From the NCBI GenBank assembly GCA_020831845.1, contig JAFIFV010000008.1:1-48577 (forward strand): 48,577 nt of DNA, read 5' to 3'. The position numbers and the translations under genes were made by a program. The notes beneath the pieces were generated by a model. The model had not been told where the DNA came from, did not search any database, and worked only from the letters and a program-made list of their open reading frames with translations. Numbering within the stretch: the first letter of the stretch is position 1; the number at the start of each line of letters is the position of its first letter. Origin of the DNA: Ectothiorhodospiraceae bacterium. Lineage in GTDB: Bacteria; Pseudomonadota; Gammaproteobacteria; Nitrococcales; Aquisalimonadaceae. Shown piece after piece: positions 26,956 to 34,373 of this stretch.

Positions 26956-28103
26956 CGCGTTGCCTCCAGAACCAGGCTGACGTGGGAGGAAAGTACGCCT
27001 CCGTCGGCATGCACCAGCGCCAGGCCCGGGCCGCGGGCGGCAGGTGTTGGTGAGCGCCCGCTCAACTGCCGGACCGCTTCCACCAGGTGCGACATGCCGC
27101 CGGCAACGCCGGCATGTCCATAGGAGAGCAGGCCGCCATGGGGATTCAACGGCAGCGGGCCGTCCAGCGAGAAACGGCCTTCGCGCGCGTCCGCCGCGCT
27201 GTGACCTCGCTCGCAGACGCCGATGCCTTCCAGCAGTTCCGCCAGTGTGACGGTGAAGCTGTCGTAAATGCCAAGCAATTCCATGTCGCCGATGCGACGA
27301 CCGGCTTCCCGCAATGCCGCGCGTGATGCCTGTGTCGCGCCAAGGTTGATCGGCTCCGGCGCCATGGAGACATGCTGATGGGTGTGGGCCTGGCCGCCGC
27401 CGGTAATCCGCGTGGCTACTGCGCCGTCGGGCACGGCGTCCGGATGGCACACGAGCACGGCTGCCGCGCCATCGGAGATCGGGCAGCAGTCCAGTTGCTT
27501 CAGAGGTGTCGCGATCGGCTTCGATGCCATCACGTCGGCCACGGAGACGGCTTTCGTCAGGTGCGCCCCGGGGTAGTTCATGGCGTGGCTGCGCATGAGC
27601 ACGGACAGTTCTGCCATGTCCTCTTCGGTGCAGCCGGTTTCCGCCAGGTAATGGCTGGCCAGCAGCGCGTAGTAGGCGGGAACCGCAGCGCCGTTGGGCA
27701 CTTCGTGGTCGGGGTCGCCGACCTGGGCCAGGGTCTGGATGGTCTGGTCACGGCTCTGACCGCTGAGCCTGTTCTCCCCGGCCACGACCAGCACACGCTT
27801 CGCTGCACCCGATTGCACCAGGCGCCTGGCCAGGTCCACCATGGCCAGGCCGGTGGCGCCGCCCACCTGCACACCATGGGCATAGGCTGGCTGCAGTCCG
27901 AAGTACTCGGCGAACAGGGTGGACAGCATCAGGTGCGGATGGGTGGTGGAATAGCCGGTCAGCAATCCGTCGACGTCGCCTCGTTCCAGCCCGGCGTCGG
28001 CCAACGCGACCTCGGCGGCCCGGCTCATCAGGTCCAGCGTGTCGGCGGGCTCCAGGCGGCCGAAAGGCGTCAGCCCGGTGCCGATGATGGCCGGCGTTGT
28101 CAT
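26952..28103 (-). CDS. Thiolase-like protein of the SCP2/Ltp2 group, candidate aldolase
   Basis: A 383-residue thiolase-fold protein. The segment that should carry the nucleophile reads GVQVGGATGLA, with glycine near residue 82 instead of cysteine, so ordinary thiolysis is unlikely. A conserved IYDSFTVTL and a C-terminal histidine segment, GGLLSYGHAGVAGG, remain. Proteins of this kind paired with DUF35 include Ltp2 and Sal1, retro-aldolases that split 3-hydroxyacyl-CoA of steroid side chains. ATGA overlaps with both the MaoC gene before it and the DUF35 gene after it argue for one complex. The alternative is a non-catalytic scaffold or an acyltransferase using another residue. Confidence 0.8.
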   Translation of the reverse strand: MTTPAIIGTGLTPFGRLEPADTLDLMSRAAEVALADAGLERGDVDGLLTGYSTTHPHLMLSTLFAEYFGLQPAYAHGVQVGGATGLAMVDLARRLVQSGAAKRVLVVAGENRLSGQSRDQTIQTLAQVGDPDHEVPNGAAVPAYYALLASHYLAETGCTEEDMAELSVLMRSHAMNYPGAHLTKAVSVADVMASKPIATPLKQLDCCPISDGAAAVLVCHPDAVPDGAVATRITGGGQAHTHQHVSMAPEPINLGATQASRAALREAGRRIGDMELLGIYDSFTVTLAELLEGIGVCERGHSAADAREGRFSLDGPLPLNPHGGLLSYGHAGVAGGMSHLVEAVRQLSGRSPTPAARGPGLALVHADGGVLSSHVSLVLEATR

Positions 28104-28468
28104 GGCAGCTCCACGTCGGCGGTGAGCGCCGGCTTGCCGTCTTCGCGCAGCACGGCGACCGTCAATCCGCCGCCGTCGGCTGCGCTTTCCTGTAGCTGTG
28201 CCGTTACCGTCTCGCCCACCATGACCGGCGCCGTGAAACGCACGGAGACCTTCATGCCGGCCAGGGAGCGTTTCGGGTACAGCGCGGCCAGGAGGTCCCA
28301 GACCAGGGTCAGCGTCAGCGTCCCGTGGACGATGGGGCCGCCGAACGGCGTCGTTGCTGCGAATTCCTCATCCACGTGGATCGGGTTGAAGTCGTCGGTG
28401 AGCTCGGCGTAGTTCAGCACGTCGTCGCGGCTAAGGGTGCGCTGGATGGCTTGGGTTTCTGTTTGCAT
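28100..28468 (-). CDS. MaoC-like enoyl-CoA hydratase
   Basis: A 122-residue single hot-dog protein with the hydratase-2 motif: D26, N28 and H31 in DDFNPIHVDEEFA, followed by PFGGPIVHG. The Asp/His dyad adds water to trans-2-enoyl-CoA, giving the (R)-3-hydroxy product in characterised enzymes. Its stop overlaps the start of the thiolase-like gene (ATGA). Order hydratase, thiolase-like, DUF35 fits dehydrogenation (22955-25236), hydration, then retro-aldol cleavage. The protein at 28716-29111 may be its hot-dog partner. Confidence 0.85.
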   Translation of the reverse strand: MQTETQAIQRTLSRDDVLNYAELTDDFNPIHVDEEFAATTPFGGPIVHGTLTLTLVWDLLAALYPKRSLAGMKVSVRFTAPVMVGETVTAQLQESAADGGGLTVAVLREDGKPALTADVELP

Positions 28469-28586
28469 GGCTGGTTGCCTGTTCGGTTTGTGCGGGGCCG
28501 GCTTGGGTTCTCGGGGTCTGCATTTTCGCGTTGCGTAGGGTGGATGGGGCCGGAGGCGAATCCGTCTGCCGGACTATCCTGCGCAT

Positions 28587-28713
28587 GGTCGGGCTCTCGC
28601 CCGACACGGTAGCAAACCCTGCGCGGTTAATCCCCTACATGTTGTGAGGTACAGGGTTTGCGTAGGGGGGTAATCGCCGCAAGGCGATTGCCACCGATCC
28701 GGCCGAAGGCCGG
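28587..28713. repeat. Third copy of the nested-palindrome repeat
   Basis: It matches the second half of the 19406-19884 units: a GGGCTCTCGCCCGA-type hairpin, GCGCGGTTAATCCCCTAC, CGTAGGGGGGTAATCGCCGC, AAGGCGATTGCCACCGATCC and GGCCGAAGGCC. The central loop sequence differs. It separates the two MaoC-type genes. The remainder of 28469-28586 shows no gene. Confidence 0.7.
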
Positions 28714-28715
28714 AA

Positions 28716-29111
28716 CTACCTGGCCCACAATAAAGTCAGTCGCGCCCTGGCCAGGCATCGCTCCCCCGACCATTGTTCGACGTCGAACCTGACCCAGCGG
28801 CGGCCCTTGCGCAGCTCCTTCTCGGCACAGCATACGGTGACCCGCAGTTCGTCATCCTCCAGCGTGCCGTGCAGGAACTCCATCTCCAGTCCAGCATGGA
28901 CGTTGCCCGGCGGGCGACGGTCCACCACGAGCCCGTAGCCCCGCATCAACAGGGCGAGTGCAAGCCCCGGCGAAAGGTGTTCGCCGGAGGAATCGGGAGC
29001 CGCCTGCTGCCAGGAGCTTAGCAGTTCAGGCGTCAGGGAGATGACGGTCTCGCCGATGGCCTTTCCTGGCTGGAAATCGTCGAAAGTCCGATAGTCACAG
29101 ACGGCATTCAT
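28716..29111 (-). CDS. MaoC-like hot-dog protein lacking the hydratase motif
   Basis: A 131-residue protein that begins YRTFDDFQPGKAIGETVISLT, the usual MaoC-family N-terminus, but has no DxNPxH motif: the equivalent stretch is AAPDSSGEHLSPGLAL. It is therefore probably a non-catalytic partner or a binding protein, comparable in idea to the unequal subunits of heteromeric steroid hydratases. The start at 29111 is chosen from this N-terminus; a ribosome site is weak (GAGA), and the longer upstream frame has no family resemblance. A predicted promoter overlapped by a palindrome lies upstream (29195-29234). Confidence 0.65.
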   Translation of the reverse strand: MNAVCDYRTFDDFQPGKAIGETVISLTPELLSSWQQAAPDSSGEHLSPGLALALLMRGYGLVVDRRPPGNVHAGLEMEFLHGTLEDDELRVTVCCAEKELRKGRRWVRFDVEQWSGERCLARARLTLLWAR

Positions 29112-29194
29112 CGCATGAGTCTCTGGTTGCCGTATCGGGTCATGTCGCAACGACCGCGCCTTGGCTCCGATGGGCGTATATGGGGTATCTGTAT

Positions 29195-29234
29195 TATTCT
29201 TCAGGGAGAATACAGTTTTACATAAAGAATGCAA
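29195..29234 (-). promoter_or_regulatory. Predicted promoter with 18-bp palindrome over its -10 box
   Basis: On the minus strand TTGCAT (29229-29234) and TATTCT (29207-29212) are 16 bases apart. The -10 box is one arm of a perfect palindrome, TATTCT, six bases, AGAATA (29195-29212). A similar palindrome stands at 30166-30183. The IclR-type gene lies between them, so it is the likely binder (inference). Confidence 0.5.
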
Positions 29235-29259
29235 TTGCCGGGCGATGAAGCCGGCTGCG

Positions 29260-30021
29260 TCAGGCCACGAAGCCCTGGCCGCTGGATGCGGCGCATAACC
29301 TGGCGATTTCGCTGCCGATCCTGGTGATGACATCGCCCCGCAATCGTTCGGCAAAGCCGATGGCCGAGATGCCGAGTTGAGGGCGTCCCTGGTCATCGGT
29401 GATCACTGACGCAATGGCGGTGATGCCGGAATAGAGGCGCTCCTGATCCACGGCGTAGCCCCGCTGGCGCGTCTGTTCCAGTTCCTGTTGGTATTCCTCG
29501 AAGGTCATCGGCGCGTTCCAGCGCAGTTCGGAGAAGCGGCGATACAGTTCGGAGGTCTCCATATCCAGGCGCGCCGCGATGGCGCGGCCGATTGCACCGA
29601 GCAGGAACGGCATGCGCTGGGTGACTTCCAGGTCCAGTCGGACAGCGGTGTTGGCAAGCGCCCGGTCGATAAGAACCACTCGATCATCAACGATTTGCCA
29701 GAGCGCGAATAAACACTCGAAATTCGTGGCCAGTCGTGTCAGCTCGGGCCGGAGCAGCTCGGTCTGATGTCGGCCGAGCAGCTTTCTGGCAAGAGTGACC
29801 ATGCCCAGGCCCAGGGAATAGGTCTTGCCACCTTCATCGAAGGTTACCAGGCCCTCGTGCACCAGCGTGCGCAGGATGTGATAGGCGGTTGAAGGGTTGA
29901 CGTCGGCTGCCCTGGCAGCGGCGGTAACGCCCAGAGGCTTGTTGCTGGAAGCCAGTACCCGCAGCAATCGCACGGCGTTGACGACAGCACCTACGGGCTT
30001 CGCGAGACTTGATTCTTCCAC
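29260..30021 (-). CDS. IclR-family transcriptional regulator
   Basis: A 253-residue regulator. The N-terminal winged helix-turn-helix (AVRLLRVLASSNKPLGVTAAARAADVNPSTAYHILRTLVHEGLV) is followed by the IclR effector domain (LDLEVTQRMPFLLGAIGRAIAA, YAVDQERLYSGITAIASVITDD). The start is GTG at 30021, preceded by GGGAG; the longer in-frame extension to 30276 crosses the divergent promoter region. IclR proteins sense small carboxylates or aromatic acids. It sits between the MaoC-type gene and the TRAP operon, and the two matching palindromes at 29195 and 30166 suggest it controls both. Confidence 0.87.
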   Translation of the reverse strand: MEESSLAKPVGAVVNAVRLLRVLASSNKPLGVTAAARAADVNPSTAYHILRTLVHEGLVTFDEGGKTYSLGLGMVTLARKLLGRHQTELLRPELTRLATNFECLFALWQIVDDRVVLIDRALANTAVRLDLEVTQRMPFLLGAIGRAIAARLDMETSELYRRFSELRWNAPMTFEEYQQELEQTRQRGYAVDQERLYSGITAIASVITDDQGRPQLGISAIGFAERLRGDVITRIGSEIARLCAASSGQGFVA

Positions 30022-30150
30022 GTGGCTCCCCGGCTCGGTTCCGTTCGCTATTGGAAATGAGTCTATGTGCCGCTGTTGACGCCAGTCAACGGCCCTGCGG
30101 CGCGGGAGCTGGCGTGACCACTCGACGAAACGCACAAAGCGTGCTAGCGT

Positions 30151-30183
30151 TTCGCATAAGGAATCATATTCGCTATAGAATAT
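30151..30183 (+). promoter_or_regulatory. Predicted promoter and 18-bp palindrome upstream of TRAP operon
   Basis: ATATTC (30166-30171), six bases, GAATAT (30178-30183) is a perfect palindrome. A candidate -10, TATAGA (30174-30179), lies inside it, with a weak -35 TTCGCA (30151-30156) 17 bases upstream. It resembles the palindrome at 29195-29212. The divergent region 30022-30275 has no gene. Confidence 0.45.
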
Positions 30184-30275
30184 AACTTGAAAGCAAAAAC
30201 GCACGAACAAGACAAGAATCTCCTGGCCCGCCCCGACGATGGCTGGCGGTATCAGGATCGACAATGGAGGAGGCA

Positions 30276-31361
30276 ATGAGCCAGGGCGAAAGCACCGAGA
30301 CGCGGCGATACGAGTTCCGGGAGTTCCAGGGGCCGATCGAGGCTTCGGCCTATCCCCTCCCGGAACCTGAAGGTGCCGGTGTGCTGCTGCGGGTGGATTA
30401 CTGCGGCGTCTGTCATTCCGACGTGCACATCCACGAGGGCTACTATGCGATTGGCGATGGAAAACGAATGTCGTTCGCCGATCGGGGTGTGGTCCCCCCG
30501 GTAACTCTTGGCCATGAAATCGTGGGAACGGTGGTGCGCAAAGGGCCGGACGCCGGAGATGTGGCGATTGGCGCCCAGCGTCTGGTCTATCCCTGGATAG
30601 GCTGCGGCACCTGTTCGGCCTGTCGCCGTCAGGAGGAAAACATGTGCGCCGCCCCGCGCTATCTCGGCGTCTTTGCGCCGGGTGGCTACGCTGACCATGT
30701 CCTCGTTCCGGACGCCCGCTATCTGGTGGACATCGACGGGCTCGATCCCGCGACTGCAGCTCCTCTCGCCTGTTCGGGGCTGACCACTTACTCCGCCATT
30801 CACAAGGTTCTGCCGCTGGCTGACGGGCAGTGGATCGCCATCGTCGGTTGCGGCGGCCTTGGCCAGATCGCGCTGCGCCTGCTCGAGGCCATGGGCGAGA
30901 CCAATGTGATTGCCGTGGACGTTTCCGATGACAAGCTGGCTCTGGCGAAACAGGCGGGAGCTGCAGCCGTTGTCAATGCCACAGACGCGGATGCGGCGAC
31001 CCAGCTCTCGAGGCGCGCAGGCGGCGAGCTTGCCGCAGTGCTGGATTTCGTCGGCAACGAACAGACCGCCAATCTTGCGCTGGCTGCGTTGGGCAAGGGC
31101 GGCCGCTATGTGCTGGTTGGGCTGCATGGCGGGGAGTTGCGGTATCCGCTTCCGTTCATTGCCACCAAGGCGCTGCTCATCACGGGTTCCTATGTCGGGC
31201 GTCTGGATGAGCTTCAGTCCCTGGTGGATTTCGTCCGAGACCGCAAGATGGCCGGCATTCCGGTGGAGCACCGCTCGATGCAGGCCGCGGATGGGGCAGT
31301 GCGTGATCTTGCTGCGGGAAAGGTGGCTGGCCGCATCATTCTGTCTTCCGAGAAAGCCTGA
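30276..31361 (+). CDS. Zinc-dependent alcohol dehydrogenase
   Basis: A 361-residue MDR-family enzyme. Catalytic zinc ligands are C46 (CGVCHSD), H80-E81 (LGHE) and C166 (PLACSGLTTYSA); structural zinc ligands are C110, C113, C116 and C124. The NAD(P) site is GCGGLG at 191-196. The PWIGCG stretch is typical of a proteobacterial subgroup of primary-alcohol dehydrogenases. The ATG at 30276 directly follows GGAGGAGG; an ATG 12 bases earlier overlaps that box and is less likely. It opens the TRAP operon, which also holds an Fe-type ADH and an ALDH, so an alcohol-aldehyde-acid sequence is likely. Confidence 0.88.
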   Translation: MSQGESTETRRYEFREFQGPIEASAYPLPEPEGAGVLLRVDYCGVCHSDVHIHEGYYAIGDGKRMSFADRGVVPPVTLGHEIVGTVVRKGPDAGDVAIGAQRLVYPWIGCGTCSACRRQEENMCAAPRYLGVFAPGGYADHVLVPDARYLVDIDGLDPATAAPLACSGLTTYSAIHKVLPLADGQWIAIVGCGGLGQIALRLLEAMGETNVIAVDVSDDKLALAKQAGAAAVVNATDADAATQLSRRAGGELAAVLDFVGNEQTANLALAALGKGGRYVLVGLHGGELRYPLPFIATKALLITGSYVGRLDELQSLVDFVRDRKMAGIPVEHRSMQAADGAVRDLAAGKVAGRIILSSEKA

Positions 31362-31434
31362 TGCCCGGTGGCGCAGAGTCGCGTCGCGCGGGAAGGGGTA
31401 ATTCACAAGATCAAAACGAGCTGGAGGAGTTGCA

Positions 31435-32460
31435 ATGAAATTCGGAAATGGTATTGCTGCGGTGGCCCTGGTCTGTGCCGGGTCGATACTGGCGACGACC
31501 GCGAGTGCGGCCGAGGTGACCATACGTTTCGGCACGCCCGTGCCTGAAGCGCAGTGGATCTATCAGGATCAGCTGAAGCCCTGGGCCGAGCGCATCGAGG
31601 AAGAGTCGGACGGCCGTATCAAGGTGGATCTGCAGCCCACGGGCGTGTTCGGCCAGCCCGCCCAGTATCTGGAACTGGTGGAGAACGGCATTCTGGACGC
31701 CGCCTGGTTCGTGCCCGGCTATTCCCCGGGTCGTTTCAACCGCTCCAGCGTCATGGAGCTGCCATTCCAGTTCACCAGTGGCGAAGCGGCGTCCCAGGCT
31801 TACTGGCAGATGTACGAAGAGGGGCATTTTGGCAGCGAGTATGACCGCGTCAAACCCATCGCCCTGTTCATGAACAAGCCCTACATCCTCTTCACCACGG
31901 ACCGCAAGATAGAGTCCCTGTCGGACATGCGCGGGCTGAACATCCGGGCCGCGAGTCGCCTGATCGGCCAGACCATCGAGGCCATGGGCGGTACCGCCAT
32001 CGGCATGCCGGTGAACGAAATGGCGGAATCGATTCGTCTGGGCGTGCTGGACGGCACCGTATTCGCTTACGAGGCGGTGAAACCTTTCGGCATCGACGGC
32101 CTGGTCAAGGAGATGAACGAGATCCCTATCGCCTCTCTCACGCACATCCTGATCATGAGCAAACGGAAATATGAATCCATGCCCGAGGATCTGCGGGAAA
32201 TCATTGACCGCAATAGCGGGGCGGAGTTCTCGCGGGCTCTCGGGGAGTCGTATGACCGTGCCGATGACCACTATCGTGAGGATTTCTACGAGTCGTCCGC
32301 CCACAACATCAATGCTCCGAGTGACCAGCTGATCGCCGACATGGAAGAGGCTGTCAAGCCGGTAGTTGAAGGCTGGCTGAGTGAGCGTAGCCGGGATGGG
32401 GTGGACGGCCAGGCGATCCTGGATCGCATGCAGGAACTGGCGGCCGAGTTGGAAGACTAG
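31435..32460 (+). CDS. TRAP transporter solute receptor, DctP family
   Basis: A 341-residue periplasmic receptor with a signal peptide (core AAVALVCAGSILATTA, cleavage after ASA near residue 25). The conserved TRAP arginine that grips the ligand carboxylate is R171 in DMRGLNIRAASRL, followed by GMPVNEMAESIRLGVLDG. It hands substrate to the DctQM pair encoded at 35889-37737. GGAGGAG precedes the ATG. A terminator-like hairpin directly downstream should make it more abundant than the enzymes that follow. The ligand is probably an organic acid; the adjoining oxidoreductases leave open a hydroxy- or aldehyde-containing acid. Confidence 0.9.
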   Translation: MKFGNGIAAVALVCAGSILATTASAAEVTIRFGTPVPEAQWIYQDQLKPWAERIEEESDGRIKVDLQPTGVFGQPAQYLELVENGILDAAWFVPGYSPGRFNRSSVMELPFQFTSGEAASQAYWQMYEEGHFGSEYDRVKPIALFMNKPYILFTTDRKIESLSDMRGLNIRAASRLIGQTIEAMGGTAIGMPVNEMAESIRLGVLDGTVFAYEAVKPFGIDGLVKEMNEIPIASLTHILIMSKRKYESMPEDLREIIDRNSGAEFSRALGESYDRADDHYREDFYESSAHNINAPSDQLIADMEEAVKPVVEGWLSERSRDGVDGQAILDRMQELAAELED

Positions 32461-32477
32461 ATTCCGCTTCAGTGTGT

Positions 32478-32525
32478 GCGGCGCCCCCGGTGAAGCCCGG
32501 GTGCGCCGCCCAGCCTTGTTTTCCG
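32478..32525 (+). terminator. Intrinsic (partial) terminator after dctP
   Basis: GCGGCGC (32478-32484) pairs with GCGCCGC (32503-32509), with an inner CCGG/CCGG region, and is followed by CCTTGTTTT. Its position inside the operon suggests partial termination, favouring the receptor. Confidence 0.65.
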
Positions 32526-32538
32526 ATGGTGCTGATCG

Positions 32539-33690
32539 ATGTCTGATACAACGCTTCCAAGCGGCAAGCTCCACTTCATGACCACCACCTGGTTCGGTGT
32601 CGGCATGGTGGAGAGGCTGGCCGACGAGCTGGCGGCCCTGCGGGTCAGTCGGCCATTGCTGGTGACGGACCACGGTCTCACGAAGGCAGGCGTTGCCTCC
32701 CTCGCCCAGGCTACCGTACCGGACTCGGTGCAGTGGACCACGTACGACGGGACCCCCTCGAATCCTACTGTCGAGGCAGTGGAGCAGGCACTGGATCTTT
32801 ACCGGAGGAGTGGCTGCGATGGCATCGTGGCGCTTGGCGGCGGGTCCCCCATCGATCTTGCCAAGGCGGTCGCTCTGCTGGCACGTCAGGAAGGAGCGCT
32901 TGAGGCCTTCGACATCACTGCGAAACCACCAGTCACGATCACGTTCGATGTAGCACCGTTGATCGCCATCCCCACCACCGCAGGAACAGGCAGCGAAGTG
33001 GGGCGCGCCGCGGTGATCTCGGCCCCGGGCGACCGGAAGCTGATCATCGTCAGCCTGCATCTTATTCCTCGGGTGGTGCTGGCGGACCCCGCATTGACCT
33101 CCGGCTTGCCCGCGGGCATGACCGCAGGAACGGGCATGGACGCCATGACCCACTGTATCGAAGGTTTCCTTGCCCCGAATTTCAATCCCCCCGCGGCGGC
33201 AGTGGCGCTGGATGGAATACGCCGATTGTCGGCAAACATCCGGCGGGCGGTCGAGGAGGGCTCCGACCTGGAGGCACGGGCGCACATGATGCTGGGTTCC
33301 CTGGAGGGTGGCATGTCCATGGCGAACGGTCTGGGTGGCGTCCACGCCATGTCGCATGCGGCCGGCGCCATCGAGCGTTTGCACCTGCATCACGGCACGC
33401 TGAATGCCGTTCTGCTGCCACCGGTGCTGCGGTACAACCATCCGGCGGTTGGCGAGCGTTACGGTGAGGTGCTGGCGGCCATGGGGCAGTCGCGCGACGC
33501 CAGCCTGGACGAGGTCATCCTGGAGCTCAATGCCAGTCTCGGGTTGCCGATCCGGTTGGGAGCCATGGGGGTGACGGAGGACCTGCTGCCGGCGCTGGCG
33601 GAGCGCGCGGCCGTCGACTTCACCGCGCGTACCAATCCACGGCAGGCAGGGCGGGAAGCCTATTTTCAGCTATTCCGGGAGGCGCTGTAA
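32539..33690 (+). CDS. Iron-containing alcohol dehydrogenase
   Basis: A 383-residue group III ADH. The NAD motif GGGSPIDLAKA is near residue 100. Metal ligands are the Asp and His of GMDAMTHCIEG and the two later histidines in GGVHAMSHAAGAIERLHLHHG. Relatives act on 1,3-propanediol, lactaldehyde, maleylacetate or 4-hydroxybutyrate; the maleylacetate reductase subgroup differs in motif, so an alcohol or hydroxyacid is favoured. The ribosome site is weak (GGTG). The gene lies 78 bases after dctP and two bases before the GST gene, a tight unit. Confidence 0.87.
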   Translation: MSDTTLPSGKLHFMTTTWFGVGMVERLADELAALRVSRPLLVTDHGLTKAGVASLAQATVPDSVQWTTYDGTPSNPTVEAVEQALDLYRRSGCDGIVALGGGSPIDLAKAVALLARQEGALEAFDITAKPPVTITFDVAPLIAIPTTAGTGSEVGRAAVISAPGDRKLIIVSLHLIPRVVLADPALTSGLPAGMTAGTGMDAMTHCIEGFLAPNFNPPAAAVALDGIRRLSANIRRAVEEGSDLEARAHMMLGSLEGGMSMANGLGGVHAMSHAAGAIERLHLHHGTLNAVLLPPVLRYNHPAVGERYGEVLAAMGQSRDASLDEVILELNASLGLPIRLGAMGVTEDLLPALAERAAVDFTARTNPRQAGREAYFQLFREAL

Positions 33691-33692
33691 CC

Positions 33693-34322
33693 ATGGCGGA
33701 CACACTGCTTCTGGTTGGCCGGTTTGCCTCCCCCCATGTGCGGCGCGTGGCGATCACGCTGCGCTTGCTGGGCAGGGAGTTTGACCATCTTCCCTTGTCG
33801 CCTCTGGCCGGACTTGAGCCCATCAAGCCCTGGAATCCGGTCGGCCGCGTGCCGGTGCTGCGCACGGAAGAGGGCGAACGCCTCGTCGAGAGCGGTGCGA
33901 TCATCGATTTCCTGATGGAAACCTACGGCCAGCAGCGAGCATTGATCGACCCCTCAGGTACACGCCGAAGGGAGGCCTTGCAGCTGGTTGCATGGGCCAA
34001 TACGGCCCTGGAGAAGACCACGTATGCCGGCTACGAGCGGATAAAGCGGCCCGAGGACAAGCAGCATCCACCTGTTCGCGATGCCCTCCTGGAGCAGGCT
34101 GCCACGGCCTTGGCGCAGATGGAGTCAATGATCGGGACGATCCCGGCACCCGCGTCGGATGACGACCTCACGCTGGACTTGCTGACGGCCGCAGTCGCGT
34201 ACGAGTTTGTCGGCCGGTTCCAGCCGGATGTCATGGGGCTGCGACCACTGCCGGTGCTAAGGCGCCTGTCGGAAGCCTGCGAGGCATTGCCGAGCTTCAG
34301 CAGTTGCCTGCCCGAGCGATGA
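33693..34322 (+). CDS. Glutathione S-transferase family protein
   Basis: A 209-residue protein. The thioredoxin-like N-terminal domain has LVGRFASPHVRRVAITLRLLG with a serine (S13) where Ser-type GSTs activate glutathione, then NPVGRVPVL with the cis-proline and ESGAIIDFL, which holds the glutathione glutamate/serine. A helical C-terminal domain follows. It starts two bases after the Fe-ADH stop, so translation is coupled. In an operon with two ADHs and an ALDH it could handle a reactive aldehyde or an ether or halide linkage; which one is not visible. Confidence 0.83.
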   Translation: MADTLLLVGRFASPHVRRVAITLRLLGREFDHLPLSPLAGLEPIKPWNPVGRVPVLRTEEGERLVESGAIIDFLMETYGQQRALIDPSGTRRREALQLVAWANTALEKTTYAGYERIKRPEDKQHPPVRDALLEQAATALAQMESMIGTIPAPASDDDLTLDLLTAAVAYEFVGRFQPDVMGLRPLPVLRRLSEACEALPSFSSCLPER

Positions 34323-34373
34323 GCGCGCATGTGGCCGGATGCGGCCCACGCTTTTGTTACGAGGAAAACAGTC

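Noticed and set aside
31411..33441. 676-codon frame on the minus strand
   Set aside because: Antisense to dctP and Fe-ADH, which have clear family motifs; no start signal.
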